DNA of 60,158 nucleotides from Gammaproteobacteria bacterium (GTDB lineage: Bacteria > Pseudomonadota > Gammaproteobacteria > Tenderiales > Tenderiaceae): the NCBI GenBank assembly GCA_021731365.1, contig JAKFXL010000021.1:1-60158 (forward strand), read 5' to 3'. How positions within the stretch are numbered: position 1 is the first letter of the stretch; every line of letters starts with the position of its first letter. The notes under the pieces were generated by a model. That model searched no databases. It was not told the DNA's origin and was given only the letters and a program-made list of their open reading frames with translations. Positions 1 to 8,645 of the stretch are shown piece by piece. The position numbers and the translations under genes were made by a program.

Positions 1-79
1 GAAACATATTTACGCCAAATAGAGCCAGGCTATACCGGAGGTATATTTATGCAATACCCGCCACGCTTGCTAGGCACCA

Positions 80-823
80 CTATTTTTTCAACGGCAGAAA
101 TGGCTGGAACACCTCCATCTCCCACGGGCGCAAGGCCAGCATAAAACCGATGCTGTGCCGTTTTTCCAGTGGCATACAGGCATCCTGGCGGTGTAGATCG
201 TGAAACTCACGGGCCAATGCCTGTAATTTATTGATGGCTGTTTGTATTGATGCATCAGATAACAGCCCAAACAGAAACAGATTCTGCTCCAGCGCGCCCT
301 CAAATCTTGATTTTAAAAACTGACCCTGAACCTGCCTTTCAAAAAAATGCTTAATCGGGCCATTGGGTATCCAGCGAAACCCCTCATCGATACGTAACTT
401 AATCCGGTTTCCTGGCAGCAGGTCTATGATCTTAAGTTTGTCCAGCGCTGCCAATGCCCGTACACACTCACTGCTGGTGATCTGATAATGGTCCACTATC
501 TCATCAAAGCTGAGCCTGTTACGCACACAGACGGCGACAAACAGCAGTTTTGCGTCACGGACCAGCGCCTCCTCCTGCACCAAGGTCAACTCTGTAATGC
601 GTTGCCGTGATTCATCATAGAGTTGAAAAAGGTCGCTTAACTCCATCTGCATCAATTGACACACCTCTTCCAGCCGATCCAATGTAAAACGTCGCGAAGA
701 GAACATACGCTTTACATTGGCCTCACTCATCCCCAGTCTGCTGGCAACATCGGCATAGGTAAGCTGATGACTCTTTAATGCCTGTTTTAACGTATCAACC
801 AATGTGGTTACCTGTGCCACCAT
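80..823 (-). CDS. XRE-family HTH transcriptional regulator
   Basis: A 247-residue protein whose first ~65 residues form a Cro/C1-type helix-turn-helix (ASRLGMSEANVKRMFSS), the usual DNA-binding fold of XRE regulators. The rest (~70-247) is a helical region with a possible second winged-helix-like stretch around residues 95-150 (SFDEIVDHYQITSSECVRAL), which I cannot assign to a named effector domain. It is transcribed divergently from the YebB-like gene that starts 48-144 bases away, so it may control that gene, but no operator was recognised. The HTH call is firm; ligand and targets are unknown. Confidence 0.8.
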   Translation of the reverse strand: MVAQVTTLVDTLKQALKSHQLTYADVASRLGMSEANVKRMFSSRRFTLDRLEEVCQLMQMELSDLFQLYDESRQRITELTLVQEEALVRDAKLLFVAVCVRNRLSFDEIVDHYQITSSECVRALAALDKLKIIDLLPGNRIKLRIDEGFRWIPNGPIKHFFERQVQGQFLKSRFEGALEQNLFLFGLLSDASIQTAINKLQALAREFHDLHRQDACMPLEKRHSIGFMLALRPWEMEVFQPFLPLKK

Positions 824-967
824 CCATCTCCATCAAAAAAAACCAGGGCAAAGTATAGCCTTTTTATACCCATGGAGTTCTATTCAGATACATCAAAAAC
901 ACTATTTTGTTTATCTCTTCTCTCAGACAATACTCATCCCTACATTAAAACCGTGAGGCCTGACAAT

Positions 968-1603
968 ATGAGTTACACAATCCATACAGCAGCAAAAGAT
1001 GACAGCATTATTCTGTCCAAAATAGAGCTGAGCACACTCGCTCAACAGCTGAAGGTGGGGGATATCATCTTTATCGATGTCCCTGCACTTCCATTCCAGA
1101 AAATATCCATCGCCACTGCGTGTTGGTCCAACCATGTTGGCATAGTGACTGGATTTCGAAATGGCGAACCCATCATCTCAGAAAGCAGATTCCCCCTCTC
1201 TGGGGCAACAACATTAAGCAGCTTCATTTCCCGCTCAAAAGGGAACCGAATCATGGCAAAGAGACTTAACATGCCGCTATCATCAGATCATAAAAAGAGT
1301 ATTAACGCTGCTGCAAAACAGCGCACAGGGATATTATATGACACGGGATTTAACATGCATTCGAAACGGCAGTTTTGCTCACGTTTTGTCCAAGAAGTGT
1401 TACACGATGCAACCGGGACAACACTGGGCACTGTTGAAAGCCTTGAAACCCTATTCAAAAACAATCCATCAACCAGCCTCATATTTTGGCGTTTATGGTA
1501 TTTCAAAGGCATACCCTGGCAGCGACTTACCATCACCCCCGCCAGCTTATTAAACTGCAAAAGCACATCTGTTGTATTCAACGGAACGGCCACAACCCAA
1601 TAA
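968..1603 (+). CDS. yebB: YebB-family permuted papain-fold protein (YiiX/YebB-like)
   Basis: A close relative of E. coli YebB, a NlpC/P60-related circularly permuted papain-like protein. The match runs through the whole length: KVGDIIF near the N-terminus, then CWSNHVGIV carrying the candidate catalytic His, then RQFCSRFVQEVL carrying the candidate Cys, then FWRLWYFKGIPWQR and VTPASL-like ITPASLL near the C-terminus. Such proteins are thought to act on lipids or amide bonds; the exact substrate is not known. The frame stays open upstream to an ATG at 872. I prefer ATG 968 because homology starts just after it and the resulting 211 residues fit the family length of about 200. There is no signal peptide, so it is likely cytoplasmic. 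Confidence 0.8.
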   Translation: MSYTIHTAAKDDSIILSKIELSTLAQQLKVGDIIFIDVPALPFQKISIATACWSNHVGIVTGFRNGEPIISESRFPLSGATTLSSFISRSKGNRIMAKRLNMPLSSDHKKSINAAAKQRTGILYDTGFNMHSKRQFCSRFVQEVLHDATGTTLGTVESLETLFKNNPSTSLIFWRLWYFKGIPWQRLTITPASLLNCKSTSVVFNGTATTQ

Positions 1604-1647
1604 ACAGATAAAAACAGCCATTTTATTGTGAAGGGTGCGTGATACTT

Positions 1648-1677
1648 TTGTGACTATTCATAGCTACGATTTATACT
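1648..1677 (+). promoter_or_regulatory. Putative sigma-70 promoter for the HAF/DUF11 protein
   Basis: TTGTGA (1648-1653) and TATACT (1672-1677) are separated by 18 bases, and lie about 70 bases before the start codon of the secreted HAF protein. A strong ribosome binding site (AAGGAGAG) follows at about 1733. Pattern match only. Confidence 0.4.
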
Positions 1678-1744
1678 GCTCAGGAATCCATTTCAACCCA
1701 CTGGGCAAGGCATAAAAACCATCATCATAGTCTAAGGAGAGCCC

Positions 1745-3460
1745 ATGAAAACCCACCGTTACGCCTCAAGCATGGCCTGTATTGCCATGTTGCTATCAGG
1801 AATGATAACGCCTGCTGTAGCCGCAGTATATAAAGTAGAACCCCTCGAACCTGTAGCGGGTGACCAGGGATTTACAGTCCCCTCTGACATTAATGTTTAT
1901 GGTGCAGTGGCAGGTGACTCAAGCCATGGCGAATACTCTTTGCGTTCAGTGTACTGGGACTCAACCGGTCAGCTTTTTAATTTAACGCCCGGAGATACCA
2001 GGAATACCAATACAGCAGGCATCACCGATGATGGCACAGTTATCTATGCAGAACTTGATCGTTTTTACAGCTCGAATGGTGTCACCACGATAGACCTTGG
2101 TGCAGGTTATCCAAGCGCCGTCAATGGCAAGGGACAACTGGTTGGCAGATTTTCAGGGACATTTGGAATCTGGACCAATGGTACTGTCACGCCCCTACCC
2201 ACACCATTATCCACCACCAACAGTTACGCCAATGACCTCAACAACAACGCGGTTGCCGTAGGGGCCGCCTATTTTCCCGATACCAAATCATATCGCGCCA
2301 TTATCTGGAAAAATGGTACTGCACAAGAGATAGGCACACTGCCCGGTGACATTGGAAGTATTGCCTATGCAGTTAACGATCTTAATCAAACTGTTGGTTA
2401 CTCGATAAGCAGCACCGGCAATTGGCGCGCCTTTGTATGGGAGAATGGTGTAATACGCGATCTCGGATTTCCCGCAGACTCAAGATCCTACGCCTATGGG
2501 ATTAACAACTCCGGACAGATTGTTGGCGGATTTTTCATACCCAACACCCCATATGGTCGTGCCTTCATTTGGGAAAATGGTGTCATCAGAGATTTGGCAG
2601 CAGTACTGGGGGCGGGCAATTGTGCCGCGTACGACATTAACAATGCGGGGCAAATGACAGCTGCATGTACAAATTTTGACTATACCTACCTTAGGCCATT
2701 CCGCCTGACACCAGTCGCAGCAGCGGTCGATTTAAGTACATCATTAAGAGCCACGCCATTGCCGGCCATTGTAGGTTTACCCCTGACCTACACAACCACT
2801 GTTACTAATCTAGGCAACATCACTGCCAACAATGCCACCCTGATGCAAACCTTGCCAGCCACTGGATTTACCAACACCTCACTTATATCAACAAAAGGGA
2901 GTTGCAGTGGAACTAGCAACATCACCTGCACCTTTGGCAATCTTGCTACGGGTGAAAGTGTTGTTATCACCACCACAACTACACCTCTCTCTACGGGGAG
3001 CATCACCGCCTATTACAGTAGCAACGCTGTTGTCACCTCTTCAAACAGTGACATCAACCCTGGCAACAACACAGCAAAGATCATTTTCACGGTTGTCGAA
3101 AACAATGCTGCTATCAGCATTTATTCCGTTAATAGCCAGGCAACAGCGACACGTGGGGGTACGATTACCTACACCTGGAGCATCTCAAACCGCGGACCAT
3201 TAAACGCACGTAATGTCACATTAAATGACACCTTGCCCAATGGTTTGTCACTGCTATCAGCCAAAACCACAGCTGGCACCTGCTCTGGAACAGTCACAAT
3301 AACCTGTGCCCTGGGTGATCTACGCGGTAGTGCCACGGTAACTATTACAGCCAAGGCCAATGTACGCGGCACTTTTATCAACACTGCAACAGTCACCAGC
3401 GCCACACCTGATAGTTATACGGGTGACAATAGCGCCACAGTCACCACCAAGGTCAGGTAA
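1745..3460 (+). CDS. Secreted HAF-repeat and DUF11-domain protein
   Basis: A 571-residue exported protein with a clear Sec signal peptide (cleavage near ITPAVAA, residue ~27). Residues ~60-320 hold HAF-type repeats: units of about 50-60 residues with AYAVNDLNQTVGYS, RAFVWENGVIRDLG and YGINNSGQIVGGF, which in this family form a beta-propeller-like fold. Two DUF11 (Ig-like conserved repeat) domains follow at ~325-440 and ~450-571, each with the NxGxxxAxNxT pattern and paired cysteines (SCSGTSNITC; CSGTVTITC). It ends in VTTKVR with no PEP-CTERM, LPXTG or other sorting tail, so it is probably released or loosely surface-bound. Function unknown; adhesion or an extracellular matrix role is a guess from architecture. 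RBS AAGGAGAG precedes ATG 1745. Confidence 0.8.
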   Translation: MKTHRYASSMACIAMLLSGMITPAVAAVYKVEPLEPVAGDQGFTVPSDINVYGAVAGDSSHGEYSLRSVYWDSTGQLFNLTPGDTRNTNTAGITDDGTVIYAELDRFYSSNGVTTIDLGAGYPSAVNGKGQLVGRFSGTFGIWTNGTVTPLPTPLSTTNSYANDLNNNAVAVGAAYFPDTKSYRAIIWKNGTAQEIGTLPGDIGSIAYAVNDLNQTVGYSISSTGNWRAFVWENGVIRDLGFPADSRSYAYGINNSGQIVGGFFIPNTPYGRAFIWENGVIRDLAAVLGAGNCAAYDINNAGQMTAACTNFDYTYLRPFRLTPVAAAVDLSTSLRATPLPAIVGLPLTYTTTVTNLGNITANNATLMQTLPATGFTNTSLISTKGSCSGTSNITCTFGNLATGESVVITTTTTPLSTGSITAYYSSNAVVTSSNSDINPGNNTAKIIFTVVENNAAISIYSVNSQATATRGGTITYTWSISNRGPLNARNVTLNDTLPNGLSLLSAKTTAGTCSGTVTITCALGDLRGSATVTITAKANVRGTFINTATVTSATPDSYTGDNSATVTTKVR

Positions 3461-3465
3461 TAGGC

Positions 3466-3502
3466 ATAAAAAGACAACGGCACATTCATGTGCCGTTGTC
3501 TT
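3466..3502 (-). terminator. Intrinsic terminator, diguanylate cyclase gene (possibly bidirectional)
   Basis: Perfect 14-bp stem (3471-3484 with 3489-3502) and a 4-base loop. Read on the minus strand the stem is followed by TTTTT, fitting the end of the GGDEF gene. On the plus strand, where the HAF gene ends 10 bases before it, there is no T run, so termination there would be weaker. Confidence 0.75.
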
Positions 3503-3529
3503 ATAACTGAAATTTTTAACCCATTAAAA

Positions 3530-5269
3530 CTACGTTGCTTCCATGAACTTATTACGCCCACTGTTCTTTGCGCGATAAAGCGCCCTATCAGCACGCTGGT
3601 AAACAGCATCAACTGTATCACCTTGCTGAAACTCAGAAAACCCACCTGAAATTGTGACGGGCACAGGCTGTCCTTGATAGACAAACTCACTCATCTGCAC
3701 ACTTTTACGCAACTTATCGGCCACATTTTTAGCCGCTTCCTGAGTCGTCTCAGCAAGTAGAATGACAAATTCCTCACCGCCAACACGGGCAATAAAATCG
3801 GTCTCACGAAGATGGAACTCAATCGTCTTCACAATCGCTATCAGGGCACGATCCCCAGCTTTATGGCCATAGGTATCATTAATTTTTTTGAAGTGATCAA
3901 CATCACAGATCAGCATGGTTAAAGGGTTTTTATACCGTTGCCAACGGGCAAACTCCTGTGCCACACGTCTTTCATATGCTAAACGGTTGGGGGCACCTGT
4001 TAATGGATCGGTCAACGCCTCAATCCTCTCCTTGGCAAGCCGCTCTTTTAACTGGAGACTCTCTTGCTCCATTTTTTGCAGCTTCTGGGTCAACCCTTTT
4101 AACTCACTGTCGATACACTCCTGGTTCAGATCCTCATGACTCTTCTGCTCCGCAAGGTGTTTACGTATTTTTTCAAGACTGACCTGGATTGCGCTCTTCA
4201 TCTGATGGAGATCGGTTGAGGTTTGTACCGTATTTTCTATATCATTCACCTCTGCCTTCACCACCTCATCCAGTTGTCGTCCACCCACCAATGAGGAGAG
4301 CCGATGTGAATCCACACCACTCACCATCGCCTCCAATTCTGTTAAACGTTGAGTCAGTTGTTGAAGAAAGGTCTCAAGCTCGGCCTTTTCACGCTCTAGT
4401 GCACTGCGCATATCCACAACAAGTGCAACCACGTTCTCTGTCATGCTTTTAACAGCAGCCAAAGTCAAACCTTTAGTTAGCTGCTCTTTTAGTGTCTGTA
4501 CACGCTCACTAAAATCGGCAGGCAATCCCAATGACTCAAGGATCTCAAGAAAGACATCTTCAACCGATTTATTTGCTGGGGTAGCATCAATGACGGCCTG
4601 AAAATCTATATCAGCCGGTGGTGTTAGAGAAGTTGAAGAGTAAGTGGAGGGTGTTTGTTCAGCATCAAGTGCTCCATTTTTAATTCCGGCCCGCAGCCCT
4701 CGGCCATCATCTTTTTTGTCATCCCTGCTAAAAACCCGCTGCAGCCAGCTCTGCTTCTCTGACACCTTATTATCAACCAACACAGTATCTGCATCAGACT
4801 CAACGCCGTAAAAAGCCGATGCAATCAGCCGCGCAAACTCGTCAACAAGTGGCTGGATATGGTCCACCGCACTCCTTCTGACCAAGCGTGCCTTCAATGC
4901 CACCACATCCGTCAATACTGATTGTGGAAAACTTATCGCCTCAACCACCTGTAAAAGAATAGCTGCAGGGTCAGGCAGTTTACTGCTGACATCACGTTGC
5001 TCATCCAATATTTTCATATAACTGGATATTTTGTCGACACTTTCACTGATGATATCGACATTGGCACCATTCTGTAGCGCCTTACGGAGTTTCTTCAAGT
5101 GATTATCGAGGGTGACATCCACCCCATGGGAGATTAAAGCCATGCGGCTTAGGCCATGACGCAACAACTGATCCGCCTCGCGCCAGTTCTCCTCTTTTTT
5201 TTCAAAATCCTCTAAAGATTCAAGATACTTAAACTTCCACTTATCCTGTTCTGACCGACTATCAGCCAT
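3530..5269 (-). CDS. GGDEF diguanylate cyclase with long helical N-terminal region
   Basis: Makes cyclic di-GMP from two GTP. The C-terminal ~165 residues are a GGDEF domain starting at DPLTGAPNRLAYERR, with the active-site motif GGEEF at residues 497-501 and an RxxD inhibitory site (RETD, 488-491) exactly five residues before it, so feedback inhibition by c-di-GMP is expected. Residues 1-~410 contain no recognisable PAS, GAF, REC or membrane segment. They look mostly alpha-helical with a strong coiled coil at ~340-410 next to the cyclase, plus a low-complexity linker near residues 185-220. The protein should be cytosolic and probably dimerises through the coiled coil. The signal it senses cannot be read from sequence. 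Possible outputs are the polysaccharide genes elsewhere in the window. Confidence 0.88.
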   Translation of the reverse strand: MADSRSEQDKWKFKYLESLEDFEKKEENWREADQLLRHGLSRMALISHGVDVTLDNHLKKLRKALQNGANVDIISESVDKISSYMKILDEQRDVSSKLPDPAAILLQVVEAISFPQSVLTDVVALKARLVRRSAVDHIQPLVDEFARLIASAFYGVESDADTVLVDNKVSEKQSWLQRVFSRDDKKDDGRGLRAGIKNGALDAEQTPSTYSSTSLTPPADIDFQAVIDATPANKSVEDVFLEILESLGLPADFSERVQTLKEQLTKGLTLAAVKSMTENVVALVVDMRSALEREKAELETFLQQLTQRLTELEAMVSGVDSHRLSSLVGGRQLDEVVKAEVNDIENTVQTSTDLHQMKSAIQVSLEKIRKHLAEQKSHEDLNQECIDSELKGLTQKLQKMEQESLQLKERLAKERIEALTDPLTGAPNRLAYERRVAQEFARWQRYKNPLTMLICDVDHFKKINDTYGHKAGDRALIAIVKTIEFHLRETDFIARVGGEEFVILLAETTQEAAKNVADKLRKSVQMSEFVYQGQPVPVTISGGFSEFQQGDTVDAVYQRADRALYRAKNSGRNKFMEAT

Positions 5270-5332
5270 TGTGGCCGCTCCTCATGCATACCGACATGTC
5301 CTGTATCGACCAGCCTCACCGTTTATAAACCT

Positions 5333-6214
5333 CTATTTGCGCCCCTCTCTAACCTCCTGTAACTGTTCACACATCTGTGCCGCACCCTTCAGGATCCGGG
5401 GTGAATGGCGGTTAATAATATCGGGGTGTATCACATAGATGCTGTTGCTCTTCACTGCAGCCAACTGTGGCCAACGCCGCCACTCATCCAGCCAGGCAGG
5501 TCTCTCGTAGCCCATGCCACTGGCAATAATCACCTCTGGATTGGCGAGTAATACTGCCTCAAGACCAACCTGAGGGGCCAGTGTTGGCAAAGTGGCAAAC
5601 ACATTCTCTCCGCCACACAAATCGATCACATGACCGATCAGGTGTTGCCCATTGATGGTCATCAGCGGGCTATTCCAGATCTGGTAAAAGACACTGACCT
5701 TCGACTGGCCCTCATAGCGTCGCTGCAATCGCGCCAGTTCGTCACGATAACTGCGTGCCGCCGTCTGTCCGGCCACAGGATTACCTGTTAACAGGCTAAG
5801 CCGTTCCAGGTTTGTGGCCACATCATTCAGCATCCGTGGCTCGGAGAAATAGACTTTAAGCCCCATCTTTTTTAATTTTTCAACAGTGGCTGCACCATTA
5901 CCACTGTGCCACGCTACCACCAGATCAGGCTTCAACATCACCACCTTTTCTAAATCAAAACCACTATAACCCCCAACACGTGGAATCGATTTTGCCGCCT
6001 CCGGGTAGTCACTATACTCAACAGCGCCCACAATTTTATTGCCCGCCCCCACTGCAAACAGCATCTCCGTCGCATGGGGTGCCAGACTGACAATACGTTG
6101 CGCGGGCTGTGCCAATGTAACCCTGACACCTGTATCATCAACCACCGCTATCTCCGCATAGGTGGTGGAACAGGATAACAACCATATACAACCCAACACT
6201 CTTCGTAACACCAT
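5333..6214 (-). CDS. btuF: Vitamin B12 ABC transporter substrate-binding protein BtuF
   Basis: A 293-residue periplasmic binding protein of the BtuF/FecB class (TroA-like fold). A signal peptide ends near SCSTTYA (residue ~20). Family hallmarks seen: RIVSLAPHATEMLFAVGAG, VVGAVEYSDYP-like GAVEYSDYPEAA, PDLVVAWHSGN and YQIWNSPLMTINGQHLIGHVIDLCGGENVF. It captures cobalamin or cobinamide for a BtuCD importer that is not in this window. It is divergent from cobQ with 83 bases between start codons, so the pair forms a small B12 locus. I searched that gap for a cobalamin riboswitch and found none. Confidence 0.9.
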   Translation of the reverse strand: MVLRRVLGCIWLLSCSTTYAEIAVVDDTGVRVTLAQPAQRIVSLAPHATEMLFAVGAGNKIVGAVEYSDYPEAAKSIPRVGGYSGFDLEKVVMLKPDLVVAWHSGNGAATVEKLKKMGLKVYFSEPRMLNDVATNLERLSLLTGNPVAGQTAARSYRDELARLQRRYEGQSKVSVFYQIWNSPLMTINGQHLIGHVIDLCGGENVFATLPTLAPQVGLEAVLLANPEVIIASGMGYERPAWLDEWRRWPQLAAVKSNSIYVIHPDIINRHSPRILKGAAQMCEQLQEVREGRK

Positions 6215-6297
6215 GTATCAATCCCAGCTAAACATATTCCAATTAAGAAGTGTAACGCAGACAACCCTTTGATCACCTGCTATGTCAAAATAGCACC

Positions 6298-7749
6298 ATG
6301 AACAAACCAACACTCATGATTCAAGGCTGCACCTCTGATGCAGGAAAAAGCACTCTGGTCACCGGACTCTGCCGCCTGTTTCACCGACGGGGCATTCATG
6401 TCGCCCCCTTCAAACCCCAAAATATGGCACTTAACAGCGCCGTCACCATTGACGGTGGAGAGATTGGTCGTGCACAAGCCTTGCAGGCACAGGCAGCCGG
6501 ATTGCAGCCACACAGCGACATGAACCCAGTGCTACTCAAACCCAACAGTGATACCGGCGCACAGGTGATCATTCACGGCCATGCCATTCATGACATGCAG
6601 GCCAATGAGTACCACAACTACAAATCCATCGCGATGAGAGCAGTGCTCGAATCTTACAACCGGCTGCAACAGCAGTACGATCTCATCCTGGTAGAAGGTG
6701 CGGGCAGCCCTGCAGAGATCAATCTGCGCGACCGCGACATTGCCAACATGGGGTTTGCAGAGGCCGTGGATTGTCCAGTTATTCTCATTGCCGATATCGA
6801 TCGTGGTGGTGTTTTTGCCCATCTACACGGTACATTGGCGCTATTATCCACATCAGAACAGAGACGGATCAAGGGATTTGTCATCAACCGCTTTCGTGGT
6901 GATATACAACTCCTGCAATCCGGTCTTGACTGGCTGGAGGACGATACACAAAAACCGGTCCTTGGTGTTCTTCCCTATTTGCACGGCCTCCATCTTGATG
7001 CTGAGGATGCCATACAGTCACAACAAACAATCGGTGATGGGCAACAGCTGAAAATAGTTGTACCCGTAGTGCCTCGTATCAGCAACCATACCGACTTTGA
7101 CCCACTACGTTACCACCCTCAGGTTGATATACAGTTCATCGGTCCCAATCAAACCATTCCAGCCGCCGACCTCATCATACTGCCTGGCAGTAAAAATGTA
7201 CGCGATGACCTCCATTGGTTACATCAGCAAGGATGGGCAAGTGCCATTCAACGTCATCTACGCTACGGTGGAAAGCTATTAGGCATCTGTGGCGGGCTAC
7301 AGATGCTTGGCAATGCCATCCACGACCCAGAAGGTGTTGAAGGCACAGCAGGCAGCACACCTGGCCTTAGCCTTCTGAACTTCAACACCACACTGCAACA
7401 GAAAAAACAGCTACGTAATGTCAGTGGCAAACTGTTACTGAACAACGTTGAGATACACGGTTACGAAATCCACGCTGGCATCAGCCACGGCCCTGCACTT
7501 AATACCCCGTTAGTTACCCTGAATGGGCAAAATGATGGCGCGATATCTGATGACAAACAGATCATTGCCACTTACCTGCATGGGCTGTTCGAGTCCCCCA
7601 GCGCCTGCCAGTCATTACTGGAATGGGCAGGCCTTCTAAATACTGAACAGGTCGATTATCACGGACTGCGCGAAGCGGGCATAAATCGAATAGCAGATGC
7701 CATTGAAGACAGTCTCTGCCCTCACTTCATCAACAACATAATCAAATAA
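6298..7749 (+). CDS. cobQ: Cobyric acid synthase CobQ (CbiP)
   Basis: Amidates carboxyl groups b, d, e and g of adenosylcobyrinate a,c-diamide using glutamine and ATP, a late step of B12 synthesis. The N-terminal dethiobiotin-synthetase-like ATPase domain begins with [17 protein letters not shown], followed by [11 protein letters not shown] and [13 protein letters not shown]. The C-terminal class I glutaminase domain has the nucleophile Cys331 in [12 protein letters not shown] and His428 in YLHGLFE. Length (483) is normal for the family. The start ATG is supported by homology from residue 4 onward. Other cob genes are not in the window, so it is either detached from the main cluster or part of a salvage route with btuF. 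Confidence 0.95.
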   Translation: MNKPTLMIQGCTSDAGKSTLVTGLCRLFHRRGIHVAPFKPQNMALNSAVTIDGGEIGRAQALQAQAAGLQPHSDMNPVLLKPNSDTGAQVIIHGHAIHDMQANEYHNYKSIAMRAVLESYNRLQQQYDLILVEGAGSPAEINLRDRDIANMGFAEAVDCPVILIADIDRGGVFAHLHGTLALLSTSEQRRIKGFVINRFRGDIQLLQSGLDWLEDDTQKPVLGVLPYLHGLHLDAEDAIQSQQTIGDGQQLKIVVPVVPRISNHTDFDPLRYHPQVDIQFIGPNQTIPAADLIILPGSKNVRDDLHWLHQQGWASAIQRHLRYGGKLLGICGGLQMLGNAIHDPEGVEGTAGSTPGLSLLNFNTTLQQKKQLRNVSGKLLLNNVEIHGYEIHAGISHGPALNTPLVTLNGQNDGAISDDKQIIATYLHGLFESPSACQSLLEWAGLLNTEQVDYHGLREAGINRIADAIEDSLCPHFINNIIK

Positions 7750-7972
7750 AAAGATGTTACTTTAATATTCAAACATCACGACCATACACAAACCATAGTC
7801 ACCACCTCATCACAAACGCCACAGCATCTTATTAAGATTATTTAATAAAATTATTGGACTTTCACTCTGTCAAAACGGCCAATCACTGCTATAGTTTACA
7901 GCGTTTGCTTATATTCGCGGAATTGAATATAGGCGGCATGTAGCCCACATCAATTATATGGAGATACCTTTT

Positions 7973-8558
7973 ATGCTGAAAAACAGACAGATCATCATGC
8001 TCGGGTTATTAGCTTGCGTTAGCACTGCCACCCTGGCGGACTCCAGCTTTAAGAAATTAAAAGACTCAACCTGTCCTGAAGTTGTCACCACCAGTGCAGA
8101 CGCACTATTTGGTGTAGGCATCTGGTGATGCAACCTTGTGCATAGCTAAACGTGAAGATTTAAAAATCGTTATCGCAATGAACAATAGCGACTTAAATCC
8201 AAGAAATGGGCGGAGCCAACAAACATTAAACGTCAACAACATCTATAACGATTACACCAGCAACTATGACATGGTGTCAGGAAAAGATTTTAAAGCTGTT
8301 ATTGTTGGTTACGGCGCAGGTGCCCGCTGGTTGCTTAATGATGCCGCCTATACTGCAACCTATGGTGTTGCCAACCCCAGTGATGACATGATATCCGCAC
8401 TGATGGCCAAAGGCATAAAGGTCTATATGTGCCAAAATACCATGCGTGGCAGTGGCTGGGTCAGCAGCGATCTAATTCCGGGCGTAGAGATGGTTCCAGC
8501 AGGAGTAACTGCCGTTATCGATTTCCAGAATCGCGACTACACCTACATCGTTCCATAA
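7973..8558 (+). pseudogene. DsrE-like periplasmic protein, frameshifted
   Basis: An exported DsrE/DsrF-like protein split between two frames. ATG 7973 opens a 51-codon frame with a signal peptide (LACVSTATLA^DSS) and the start of the mature protein (CPEVVTTSADALFGVGIW) that hits TGA at 8126-8128. From 8127 the +1 frame continues without a break as GDATLCIAKREDLKIVIAMNN to the stop at 8558, through VGYGAGARWLLND and KVYMCQNTM, a layout typical of DsrE-like sulfur-carrier relatives. Skipping one base near 8118-8126 restores a protein of about 194 residues. The second frame has a stop at 8115-8117, so the shift lies within about ten bases. A sequencing error, a recent mutation or, less likely, programmed frameshifting would explain it. 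A hairpin (7910-7931) precedes the start codon. Confidence 0.7.
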
Positions 8559-8577
8559 CATATCAACAATAGGCACC

Positions 8578-8613
8578 CTCTCCACAAACGGAACGTATAC
8601 CGTTCGTGGAGAG
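8578..8613. terminator. Strong hairpin between convergent genes
   Basis: A 14-bp stem with one mismatch (8578-8591 with 8600-8613) around an 8-base loop, 20 bases after the DsrE-like stop and 33 before the end of the barrel gene on the other strand. No clear T run on either side, so it may act as a stabilising or convergent terminator hairpin. Confidence 0.5.
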
Positions 8614-8645
8614 AGTCAAATATCTTCCAATCTAAAAGGCCACAG

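Noticed and set aside
1745-3460. PEP-CTERM sorting signal on the HAF/DUF11 protein
   Set aside because: The protein ends VTTKVR; there is no PEP motif, terminal helix or basic tail.
6215-6297. Cobalamin riboswitch between btuF and cobQ
   Set aside because: Only 83 bases and no B12-box-like sequence (GCCACTG) or supporting stem.
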